From the NCBI GenBank assembly GCA_025916135.1, contig CP104793.1, positions 2,914,001-2,978,000 on the forward strand: a stretch of DNA of 64,000 nt. Reading direction: 5' to 3'. Of the stretch, positions 57,315 to 64,000 are shown piece after piece; position 1 is the stretch's first letter; each line of letters begins with the position of its first letter. Below the pieces are notes generated by a model, which did not search any database, had not been told where the DNA came from, and saw only the letters and a program-made list of their open reading frames with translations. A program made the position numbers and the translations under genes. This stretch comes from Rhodobacteraceae bacterium D3-12 (lineage in GTDB: Bacteria > Pseudomonadota > Alphaproteobacteria > Rhodobacterales > Rhodobacteraceae).

Positions 57315-58718
57315 GTGCCCGGTAAAATTTTGATCGTCGATCCTGTCTCGACCAACCGGATCGTGCTGAAAGTAAAGCTTTCGGTCGCCAACTTTTGCGT
57401 CGCCCAAGCTGCTTCCGGAGCAGAGGCGCTAACCATGGTGCGCAAGGAGTGCCCCGACCTTATCCTGTGTACGGATCAGCTTGCTGATATGACTGCGGAG
57501 ACATTCGCGCTCCGCTTGCGGGCTGAACCTGCGGGCGCCTCCGTGCCCCTTGTTGTGGTTCCACCGGAAAACGCCCGCCCTGATCGCCATGCGCTGCTGT
57601 TGGCTGGCGCCGATGATATCCTGCCGCGGCCTTTGAATGATGCGCTTTTGCTGGCGCGGCTGCGCAGCCTTTTGCGTCTGCGTGAAACCTCGGACGAGCT
57701 GACCTTGCGCAAGGGCGTCAGCCGCGCACTTGGCATGAGCGAAGCGCCGGAGGGATTTGTCACCGCCCCACGGATCGCAGTTGTCGCCACCACCATGGAA
57801 GAATCGCTGAAATGGGCCCGCCGGCTCGAAACTCAGGTCAAAACCCGCGTTCTGTCTTGTTCAAGCAACGATGCGCTGCGCCAGTTGCTTAAAAACAAAA
57901 CACCAGACGCGATTGTCATGGTGCTTGATCCGCAAAATGTTGAATTCGGCCTAAATTTGCTGGCCGATCTGCGCGCCAACCCTGAGACCCGCGATTGCAG
58001 CATCACGGCCCTGACCCATGACCATACGTGCGACGGGATCGCGGCTGACCATCTTGATCGTGGGGCAAATGACACTCTGCGAAGCGATCTCAACATCCGC
58101 GAAATGTCGCTGCGCATTGAACGACAGATTGCGCGCAAGCGCAGGCTCGAACGTCTGCGGGCGGATATGAAGGACGGGCTGCGCGCGGCGCTGATCGATC
58201 CGTTGACCGGGCTGAACAATCGCCGCTTTGCGATTCCGCATCTGGCCAGCATCGCCAACGCCTCGGCGCAGGGCGGTGGAGAATTCGCGACGATGGTGAT
58301 TGATGTGGATCACTTCAAATTGATCAATGACCGGTTTGGTCATGCGTCGGGCGATGCCGTCCTTATCCGCTTGGGTGAGGTGTTGAAACAGGCCGTTCAA
58401 GAGCCCGGCTTTCTGGCCCGGATCGGCGGCGAGGAGTTCCTTGTCGTCTTGCCCAATACCGGGCGCGGTGCGGCGGAACTGGCTGCGCGGCGACTGTGTA
58501 AAATGATCGAAACAACGCCGTTTCCGATGCCGGGTCACAGCCACCCTTTGCAGGTCACAGTCAGCATCGGGGTCGCCATGAGCAGCGACATCCGCAACAC
58601 ATCGGGCACGCGCCCGCTCCATGAAATCGTGTTGGAAAATGCAGATCGCGCGCTCTATGGCTCAAAAGCCCATGGCCGCAACCGGGTGACACTATGTGAT
58701 GATCGCTCCGCGGCATAA
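57315..58718 (+). CDS. PleD-like response regulator with two receiver domains and GGDEF diguanylate cyclase
   Basis: A 467-residue protein with two receiver-like domains (residues about 4-120 and 152-260) and a GGDEF domain. The GGDEF active site is GGEEF at residues 371-375. The first receiver has T53 where the phospho-accepting aspartate normally lies (ILCTDQLAD), though D54 is next. The second has LDPQN with D in a plausible place. The position of the allosteric RxxD I-site is QEPG, so product inhibition is not expected. It would make c-di-GMP. Starts at GTG 57315 (GTGCCCGG), divergent from DUF3572. Confidence 0.88.
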   Translation: MPGKILIVDPVSTNRIVLKVKLSVANFCVAQAASGAEALTMVRKECPDLILCTDQLADMTAETFALRLRAEPAGASVPLVVVPPENARPDRHALLLAGADDILPRPLNDALLLARLRSLLRLRETSDELTLRKGVSRALGMSEAPEGFVTAPRIAVVATTMEESLKWARRLETQVKTRVLSCSSNDALRQLLKNKTPDAIVMVLDPQNVEFGLNLLADLRANPETRDCSITALTHDHTCDGIAADHLDRGANDTLRSDLNIREMSLRIERQIARKRRLERLRADMKDGLRAALIDPLTGLNNRRFAIPHLASIANASAQGGGEFATMVIDVDHFKLINDRFGHASGDAVLIRLGEVLKQAVQEPGFLARIGGEEFLVVLPNTGRGAAELAARRLCKMIETTPFPMPGHSHPLQVTVSIGVAMSSDIRNTSGTRPLHEIVLENADRALYGSKAHGRNRVTLCDDRSAA

Positions 58719-58770
58719 CGAGGCATAAAATGGCACGCACAGGCGCCTGCCTAAAAACGGGCGTTTGGAT

Positions 58771-58818
58771 TAACCAATTGTTAAGAAAAACCCCACGCCA
58801 AGGTTAACCACGATTAAC
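58771..58818. promoter_or_regulatory. TTAA-N7-TTAA sequence and second TTAA pair (CtrA-like)
   Basis: TTAA-CCAATTG-TTAA at 58771-58785 fits the CtrA consensus; TTAA-CCACGA-TTAA at 58805-58818 has one base less. They lie between the PleD-like gene end and the convergent CpxP-like gene end, where a promoter operator is not expected, so the role is doubtful. Confidence 0.25.
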
Positions 58819-58884
58819 CGCCAGCAGCCGGGGCCTTAACGGGGCGTTACCCCCGTTCAGACCCCACCTAAACCGCCGCGCCGC

Positions 58885-59397
58885 TCAATCGCCGTCTTTA
58901 TCTTTGCTTTTGCGCTTCTTCTTCGGCTCCCGCTTGAGGACCTCTTTCAAGCGCTCGCTATAAGCAGCACGCTCTTCTACGCTCATCTCGTTCAACTGCG
59001 CCAGCAAGGCTTCGATACCAAGATTGGTCCGCCGAACCACCATCTGCATTTGCCGGTCAATCGCTTCGCGCACCGCCTCGGCGTCATACGGCTCGGCGGT
59101 CAGTGCGGCGATAAAACCCGCAAATTCCGCCTCGACACTGTCGCGCGACGGGCGCTCTGCTCGAAGGGTTTTGCGCACGCTCCGGCCAATCTCGCGGCGG
59201 TCTTCGTGCGACAGCGCAGCAGTAAGCGGCCCGCCCACTTGCGACGCGCGCGACGGCCTGCCGCGGTCATCGAACCGGTTCGACACCATCGCGCCGACAA
59301 ACAATCCCGCCACCAAAAGGTTCACCGCAAGTGAAGAGATAAGCAAAATCCGCACGCTACGGCGCATGGCGGGGGCTTTGACAGCTGCATCGCTCAT
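58885..59397 (-). CDS. CpxP/CnrX-like periplasmic metal-sensing protein
   Basis: A 170-residue protein. A single transmembrane helix (RILLISSLAVNLLVAGLFVGAMV) is followed by a helical periplasmic domain (ALSHEDRREIGRSVRKTLRAERPSRD... ELLAQLNEMSVEERAAYSERL), typical of the Metal_resist/heavy-metal-sensor group, and a Lys-rich tail. It is the last gene of an ECF sigma module and could keep the sigma factor off through the middle protein. Its start overlaps the previous stop (ATGA). Confidence 0.8.
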   Translation of the reverse strand: MSDAAVKAPAMRRSVRILLISSLAVNLLVAGLFVGAMVSNRFDDRGRPSRASQVGGPLTAALSHEDRREIGRSVRKTLRAERPSRDSVEAEFAGFIAALTAEPYDAEAVREAIDRQMQMVVRRTNLGIEALLAQLNEMSVEERAAYSERLKEVLKREPKKKRKSKDKDGD

Positions 59398-59801
59398 CCC
59401 GCGTCTCCTTCTGCAAAGGTGAACCCAAAGTCTGATGTGAGATCAAACACATAAGACGAAGCATCATTGTTCCCCAAGGCATTCGCCATGGCATCGCTAA
59501 CCCCCAGATTGGGGCTAAAGCCGATCCAGACACCGGCAAGCGTGGCCGTGGCCAATCCGCCAAGAGCCGGCCAGCCCCCCAAGGCCGCCCACATCCCGGT
59601 GACGATGTTAAGCCGCCTGCCGCGATCCGGCACTGCGGATTCAGCTGCAGCAGCTTGCACCGCCAGCGCGTCGCCCATCACCCGCGCCATCAGCGCCTCC
59701 GAAGCCGCCTCCGGTGCCGCGCGGGCCGCGTCGAAAAACACGTCCAGCGCATCGTCCGAACGGCCGCCCGTTCCCGTGTGTTTCGTCTCATCCATGGCCA
59801 T
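59394..59801 (-). CDS. Putative membrane-bound partner of the ECF sigma factor
   Basis: A 135-residue protein. An N-terminal acidic helical part (DALDVFFDAARAAPEAASEALMARVMGDAL) precedes one transmembrane helix (WPALGGLATATLAGVWIGF) and a short outer segment. The layout (short cytosolic, one helix, short outside) and its overlap of 14 bp with the sigma gene suggest an anti-sigma factor, but there is no zinc-binding HxxxCxxC motif. Its stop overlaps the CpxP-like start. Confidence 0.7.
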   Translation of the reverse strand: MAMDETKHTGTGGRSDDALDVFFDAARAAPEAASEALMARVMGDALAVQAAAAESAVPDRGRRLNIVTGMWAALGGWPALGGLATATLAGVWIGFSPNLGVSDAMANALGNNDASSYVFDLTSDFGFTFAEGDAG

Positions 59802-60378
59802 ACCCCAGTTCCTCGCGCCGCCCGTCCAGAATGGCAGCCAACGCTCGTTTGCCCCGCGCGGTCAGGCTTTCAACCGCCTCGGTGCTGATTTCCATAATCG
59901 CCGCAATCTCGGAATTCCCCAACCCCTCGATGTGGCGCAATACCACCGCCTGCCGTTGCCGGTCAGGCAGCTCGGCCAGAGCCCCTTGCAGAGCCTCCTG
60001 CCGTTGTCGCGCCTCCAGCGTCTCTGCCGGGCCCAGCGCGTCATCTTCCGGTTCCGGCACGTCTTCCAGTGCGGGACCGCCTCGTTTGCGTTTGCGTAAC
60101 CGGTCAGTGGCAAGATTGGCCACAACCCGATAAAGCCACGTCGTCACCTGCGCTTCGCCCTGCCGCCACTCTCCGGCGATTTTCCACAGGCGCATCATCG
60201 CATCCTGCGCCACGTCCTCGGCCTCATCCCGGTTGCCCAGCATGCGATAAGCATGGGCCATAACGATCGGCGTTAGCCGCGCAGTCAAAGCCAATGCCGC
60301 CTCTCGGTCGCCATTTGCAAAGAGCGTCAGCAGCGCTTCATTCGGCACATCGCCTAGGGTGTCGAGCGGCATATTCAT
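59788..60378 (-). CDS. ECF-type RNA polymerase sigma factor
   Basis: A 196-residue sigma-70 family extracytoplasmic-function factor. Region 2 is VMAHAYRMLGNRDEAEDVAQDAMMRLWKIAGEWRQGEAQVTTWLYRVVANLATDRLRKRK; region 4 is LAELPDRQRQAVVLRHIEGLGNSEIAAIMEISTEAVESLTARGKRALAA. Regions are joined by an acidic linker. It heads the operon sigma-partner-CpxP-like. The GGAACG motif about 20 bp before the ATG could be part of an autoregulated promoter, but it is not certain. Confidence 0.93.
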   Translation of the reverse strand: MNMPLDTLGDVPNEALLTLFANGDREAALALTARLTPIVMAHAYRMLGNRDEAEDVAQDAMMRLWKIAGEWRQGEAQVTTWLYRVVANLATDRLRKRKRGGPALEDVPEPEDDALGPAETLEARQRQEALQGALAELPDRQRQAVVLRHIEGLGNSEIAAIMEISTEAVESLTARGKRALAAILDGRREELGYGHG

Positions 60379-60445
60379 CTTGTCCGTGGCGTATCCCGTT
60401 CCTGTCGGCCTTGCAACCTGGCCCGGAGCGGGCGTGGTGTGGGAG

Positions 60446-60464
60446 GGGCGGCAAGACGCCGCCC
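60446..60464 (-). terminator. Stem-loop between EF-hand and sigma genes
   Basis: GGGCGGC, loop AAGAC, GCCGCCC: a perfect 7-bp stem in the 106-bp spacer, after the EF-hand stop. There is no T run. Partial termination is possible. Confidence 0.4.
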
Positions 60465-60484
60465 ACCCCGCTGTTCGCTAACGA

Positions 60485-61027
60485 TTAATCGGCTTTGCGC
60501 TCACCTTTGTGACCGTCTTTGTGGCCATGCTTACCGGGTTTGCCATGCTTGCCGTGCTTGCCGCGACGCTCTTTGAACTTCTTGGCCGCGTCTTGCATCT
60601 CTGCTTCGGTGATGTTGCCATCGCCATCGGCGTCGATGCGGCTGAACATGCGGTCCGCTTGGGTCTGCTGACCCGGCATCTCGTCAAAGCTCACTTCGCC
60701 ATCATTGTTGGTGTCCAACCGCTTGAGCATTTTCTCGGCACGCTTGGCACGGCGCTCTTCTTTGCGCTTTTTGCCAGCCTCAAGCAGCTCTTCAGCCGAC
60801 AGTTTTCCGTTGCCATCGGTGTCTGCGGCGTCAAACTTCGCCTTGGCGTGGGCTTCCATTTCGGCCTGCGTCAGGTTGCCGTCGCCATTGGCGTCGAGCT
60901 CAGAAAACTCTGGCATCATCGGGCCCATACCGCGCCCATGGCCTTGTTTGCCCTGCGCGGTTGCCATACCAGCCCCTGCAACAATACTGGCGGCCACGAT
61001 ACCTGCGATTACATATTCACGTTTCAT
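60485..61027 (-). CDS. Secreted four-EF-hand protein with His/Lys-rich tail
   Basis: A 180-residue exported protein. The signal peptide is MKREYVIAGIVAASIVAGAGMATAQG. Four EF-hand calcium loops start at D45 (DANGDGNLTQAE), D69/70 (DTDGNGKLSAEE), D105 (DTNNDGEVSFDE) and D132 (DADGDGNITEAE). The C-terminal 30 residues are His/Lys/Gly-rich (HGKHGKPGKHGHKDGHKG), likely metal-binding. It lies directly before the ECF sigma gene in the same direction, so a role in metal or calcium stress at the envelope is possible. Confidence 0.92.
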   Translation of the reverse strand: MKREYVIAGIVAASIVAGAGMATAQGKQGHGRGMGPMMPEFSELDANGDGNLTQAEMEAHAKAKFDAADTDGNGKLSAEELLEAGKKRKEERRAKRAEKMLKRLDTNNDGEVSFDEMPGQQTQADRMFSRIDADGDGNITEAEMQDAAKKFKERRGKHGKHGKPGKHGHKDGHKGERKAD

Positions 61028-61256
61028 ACTCTGATCTCCATCATAGGTTTTCTAGGTCTTGCCCCTCTTGTGAGGCCGGGCATTCTCTCCCGTTTGCAAA
61101 GATACAAACGCAGCAGCTCAGCGTTTCCGTCGCGGTTTGAAAATATTTTTTGCAATTCAGTGCGAATTTTTGCGACATCGCGCCGCAACACGCTCGGAAA
61201 GGCTTTAATAATTGGGGCGATTAGCCCACCTTTGCCGGGAACACGCGAGGACAGAC

Positions 61257-61697
61257 ATGACCGATCAATCCATTTCACCGGTTGCACAGCAAGAACAAGA
61301 ACGCCCTCTTTGGCCCGCATTGCGCAAAGGTTGGCGGCGGCGCTGTCCCAATTGCGGCTCGGGGCCGTTGCTGAAAAGCTATCTCAAGGTAAACGACGAT
61401 TGCAGCGTTTGCCGCGAGGAATTCCACCATCATCGGGCTGATGACGGGCCTGCTTACCTAACCATTTTGGTGGTGGGGCACCTGATGGCGCCGCTTTTGC
61501 ATTTCACGTTCGTGACGTGGCGTCCTGAGCCGCTGGTGCTTTTCACCATCTTCGCTATTGGCTGCGTGACACTCTCGCTATACCTTCTGCCCAGACTGAA
61601 AGGGGCGGTGATCGGGTTTCAATGGGCCCGACAGATGGGCGGGTTTGGCAAGGAGCACTCAAGCAAACCGGCCGCACCCCCGCCTCAGATTAATTGA
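61257..61697 (+). CDS. DUF983 family membrane protein
   Basis: A 146-residue protein. The N-terminal part has a zinc-ribbon CPNCGSGPLLKSYLKVNDDCSVC, followed by two transmembrane helices (YLTILVVGHLMAPLLHF and PLVLFTIFAIGCVTLSLYLL). This is the DUF983 signature found in alphaproteobacteria. I chose ATG 61257 with GAGG upstream. It is followed 14 bp later by the NUDIX gene, so they are probably co-transcribed. Function unknown. Confidence 0.87.
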   Translation: MTDQSISPVAQQEQERPLWPALRKGWRRRCPNCGSGPLLKSYLKVNDDCSVCREEFHHHRADDGPAYLTILVVGHLMAPLLHFTFVTWRPEPLVLFTIFAIGCVTLSLYLLPRLKGAVIGFQWARQMGGFGKEHSSKPAAPPPQIN

Positions 61698-61711
61698 GAA
61701 GGCAGGCCAGA

Positions 61712-62461
61712 ATGAGCAGCGATACATCCGTCCCCCCAAGCGGGCGCACGATCGACAAGACCGCGATCCGCAATGCCGCAACCGTTATTGTATTGCGCGA
61801 CCGGATGGACACCCCCAAGGTTCTGATGGGTCAACGCGGCGCCAAGGCGGCGTTTATGCCCAACAAATTCGTCTTTCCCGGTGGCGCGGTTGACCCGGAT
61901 GATGCGGGCGTTCCGCTTGTGCGTCGCATGCCACAGGTGTGTCGCGACCGCCTGTTGGAAGAGGCCGAGCAGGGCCTCAGCCATGCTCTTGCCACCGCTG
62001 CCATTCGCGAGCTTTGGGAAGAAACCGGCCTGATCCTCGGGCAGCGCAACACATGGGATCGTAAACCGCCCAAGGACTGGGCCGGCTTTGCCGATCTTGG
62101 CTATGTGCCCGATGCGCATCCGCTGCAATTCGTCTTTCGTGCCATTACGCCGCCCGGCCGCCCGCGCCGGTTTGATGCGCGGTTCTTCCTTGTTGATGCC
62201 TCCGAAGTCGCCAATGATCTCGATGATTTTTCCTCGGCTCAGGATGAGCTGTCGCATCTGCAATGGATCCCGGTCAGCGAAGTGCGCGGCTTTGATCTGC
62301 CCTTCATTACCGAAGTTGTCCTTGCCGAAGTCGCCGCGCGGGTCCGCGACCACACGCCGCCGGAAAACGTGCCGTTCTTTAACAACACACAAGAGGCGAG
62401 CCTGTTTGAACGGCTCAAAGGGCGCGGGCCGTTGTCGGGCAAACCCATCGTTTACGACTGA
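61712..62461 (+). CDS. NUDIX hydrolase
   Basis: A 249-residue NUDIX enzyme. The NUDIX box is spread as FVFPGGAVDPDDAG followed 40 residues later by AIRELWEETGLILG, the REx2EETG core. The insertion between glycine and RE is typical of NUDT7/NUDT19-like proteins that may hydrolyse CoA derivatives, but the substrate is not proved. I chose the ATG at 61712, with AAGG upstream; a TTG at 61694 in the same frame is an alternative. Confidence 0.88.
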   Translation: MSSDTSVPPSGRTIDKTAIRNAATVIVLRDRMDTPKVLMGQRGAKAAFMPNKFVFPGGAVDPDDAGVPLVRRMPQVCRDRLLEEAEQGLSHALATAAIRELWEETGLILGQRNTWDRKPPKDWAGFADLGYVPDAHPLQFVFRAITPPGRPRRFDARFFLVDASEVANDLDDFSSAQDELSHLQWIPVSEVRGFDLPFITEVVLAEVAARVRDHTPPENVPFFNNTQEASLFERLKGRGPLSGKPIVYD

Positions 62462-62504
62462 TCCCGCAAGGTGTCCCGCCCGCGCGGTCGCCTTTTGCTA
62501 AACG

Positions 62505-63404
62505 CTAGGCCAGCAAGACAAGCGCCAGAATGCTGATGGTTAAAAACCCGATGCCGCCTAGTTCTTTGCGGCTCAGGGTCTCGCCAAAGAACAGCACTGA
62601 CGCCGCGATCGAAAAGATCACCTCGATCTGGCCCACGGCAAACACATAGGCCGCGTTTTGCAGCGTGAAGGCGATGAACCAGCAAAGCGAACCGCCAAGC
62701 CCGCTCAACCCCATCCAGACCGCGGTTCGGCGCGCTGCGATCACCCGTGCCACCTCGCCCTTTTCCCGCCATGCAAGCCATGCCGACAGGGCCAAGGTCT
62801 GCGCCGTTGTCACAATCGCCAGCGCCACAACCGCGCGCATAAACGGATCGTCCGAGGGCACCTCAAGCGTTGCGCCGCGATAGCACACCGCTGACACTGC
62901 GAAAAACGCCCCCGATAAAAGGCCCAATCCGGCGGCCCGGTTCATGACCCGTCGCGCAAATCCGCCTGTGCCATCCGCGCTGTCCGACAGGATCAAGACA
63001 CCGACAAGGCCAAGCAGTATCGCCGCCATTCCCGCCACCGACACCCGGTCGCCCAACAGGACAAAGCCGACCAGCGCAGTTTGCATCACTTCGGTTTTCT
63101 TGAACGTGATGCCAACAGCAAAGTTACGGTGGGCAAACAACGCGACAACACACCATGTCGCCAAAATCTGCCCCAACCCGCCGACCATCGCAAACGCCCA
63201 GAACCGGCCGCCCAACACGGGCCAGCCCGCACCGCTCCACAGCAGAGAGCCAAGCGCGAGGCTGATCACGAAGGGCATCGAATAAAGGAACCGCGCAAGC
63301 GTCGCGCCGCCCGCGCTCAACGATGTGCCGCTTAGCGATTTTTGCAGCATAAAGCGCAGCGTCTGAAACGCCGCCGCCGCGATTGAGATCAGAATCCAGA
63401 CCAT
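62505..63404 (-). CDS. DMT superfamily (EamA) transporter
   Basis: A 299-residue membrane protein with ten hydrophobic segments in two five-helix EamA repeats (first near LSAGGATLARFLYSMPFVISL, second near LGGSLCWFIAFTLQNAAYVFAVGQIEVIFSIAASVLFFGETLSRKELGGIGFL). This is the drug/metabolite exporter family. Substrate unknown. It lies between the NUDIX gene, which it faces, and the desaturase gene upstream, 19 bp away. Confidence 0.9.
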   Translation of the reverse strand: MVWILISIAAAAFQTLRFMLQKSLSGTSLSAGGATLARFLYSMPFVISLALGSLLWSGAGWPVLGGRFWAFAMVGGLGQILATWCVVALFAHRNFAVGITFKKTEVMQTALVGFVLLGDRVSVAGMAAILLGLVGVLILSDSADGTGGFARRVMNRAAGLGLLSGAFFAVSAVCYRGATLEVPSDDPFMRAVVALAIVTTAQTLALSAWLAWREKGEVARVIAARRTAVWMGLSGLGGSLCWFIAFTLQNAAYVFAVGQIEVIFSIAASVLFFGETLSRKELGGIGFLTISILALVLLA

Positions 63405-63423
63405 AAGGCCCTATTGCACAGCC

Positions 63424-64000
63424 TTAGCGCCGCGAAAAGAGCGGATGCGGCACCGGGTCTTTGCCGCGCCAGAAATAGCGCCGGAAAACCTGTGCATAGG
63501 AGCGGTAATAGTAATCGTCATTTCGCGCCAGAAACGCCTCGCGCTCCTCTCGCGTCTTCTGGGGGAGCGCATACCATTCCAGCTTGGGATAGGCGTGATG
63601 CACCACATGCAGGTTGTTGTTGAGAAAAAGCAACGCCAATAGTCCGCGATCCTCGATCAACACGGTGCGCCCGTCGGCGGCCTCATGGGCGCGATGCTCA
63701 AGATAGGTGCGGATTTTCAGGATCGAATGCGCCGCATAGCTGGCCAGCAAGAAAGCCCAGACAGGCATCTGCCCAAGGGCGGCCATCCACCAGACCACCA
63801 GCCCAAGCGCCGGAAGATGCCAGAGCCAGCCATTCACCACCCTCCGCGCGCCCTTACGAGCAAGCCGCCAATCCGCGCGCATGAAAAACACCTGCCCGAT
63901 CACCGGACCAATCAGCAAGCGCCCGAACAACGTGTTGTTCAGTCGAAGCACCGCCTTGGCCCACCGCGGCTGCACCGCCCAAACCTCTGGGTCTAGGTAA
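63424..64000 (-). CDS. Fatty acid desaturase family protein (5' end outside window)
   Basis: The C-terminal 192 codons of a membrane fatty-acid-desaturase-fold protein. Histidine boxes visible are HRAHE and NNLHVVHHAYP (HxxHH). The frame is open to the right edge without a start; a GTG/ATG near 63975 is internal because upstream codons (YLDPEVWAVQPRW) continue. The first histidine box would lie beyond the edge. Substrate is probably an acyl lipid or a carotenoid-like compound. Confidence 0.87.
   Translation of the reverse strand, partial: YLDPEVWAVQPRWAKAVLRLNNTLFGRLLIGPVIGQVFFMRADWRLARKGARRVVNGWLWHLPALGLVVWWMAALGQMPVWAFLLASYAAHSILKIRTYLEHRAHEAADGRTVLIEDRGLLALLFLNNNLHVVHHAYPKLEWYALPQKTREEREAFLARNDDYYYRSYAQVFRRYFWRGKDPVPHPLFSRR

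Overview
The window looks like a chromosomal segment of an aerobic alphaproteobacterium of the Rhodobacterales (Roseobacter/Rhodobacteraceae type). The evidence is a GC-rich sequence with short operons and many ATGA/TGATG stop-start overlaps, sdhCDAB and suc gene clusters, part of the ethylmalonyl-CoA pathway, an argH-lipoprotein-lysA-DUF4175 operon, and many ABC importers. I saw no rRNA, tRNA, CRISPR array, insertion sequence or phage gene.

Positions 1-22018 hold central carbon metabolism. On the minus strand are sdhC-sdhD-sdhA-(lipoprotein)-sdhB (sdhB runs off the left edge), preceded by mesaconyl-CoA hydratase, an NnrU-like membrane protein and a CitE/Mcl2-type malyl-CoA enzyme. After a 54-bp tandem repeat and a TSUP permease, the plus strand carries mdh and then sucC-(small ORF)-sucD-(DUF805)-sucA-sucB-(glycosyltransferase)-lpdA. 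The sdhC and sucC upstream regions both carry a pair of GTGATCAC palindromes whose starts are 21 bp apart, so the two operons may be co-regulated.

Positions 22019-35307 are mixed housekeeping genes: a flavin-fold oxidase, plsC, ftsX, ftsE, a zinc-ribbon membrane protein, a DUF4175 (TIGR02302-like) membrane protein, lysA, two tiny lipoproteins, argH, a TlpA-like thioredoxin, a GNAT enzyme and a sterol-desaturase-like hydroxylase.

Positions 35330-56028 form a roughly 21-kb catabolic island. It has an MttB-family (non-pyrrolysine) methyltransferase, two TetR regulators, a creatinase-like M24 protein that has lost the metal ligands, a GAF protein, a complete branched-chain-amino-acid-type ABC importer, a complete spermidine/putrescine-type ABC importer, three COG1228 amidohydrolases, a His-rich CobW GTPase and a canonical metal-binding M24 aminopeptidase. 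The same 18-bp TetR-type operator (one mismatch) lies before the first TetR gene and before livG. I infer an uptake-and-hydrolysis system for an amide- or imide-bonded, possibly N-methylated, compound; the substrate cannot be read from sequence.

Positions 56029-64000 hold a phosphatase, DUF3572, a PleD-like diguanylate cyclase with degenerate control sites, an ECF sigma module with a CpxP-like protein and an EF-hand protein, DUF983, a NUDIX hydrolase, a DMT transporter and a fatty-acid desaturase cut by the right edge.

Five conserved genes (sdhA, ftsX, ftsE, the DUF4175 gene and the creatinase-like gene) are broken by single-base indels in G/C runs. The pattern looks more like sequencing error than decay; coordinates below span the whole presumed gene.
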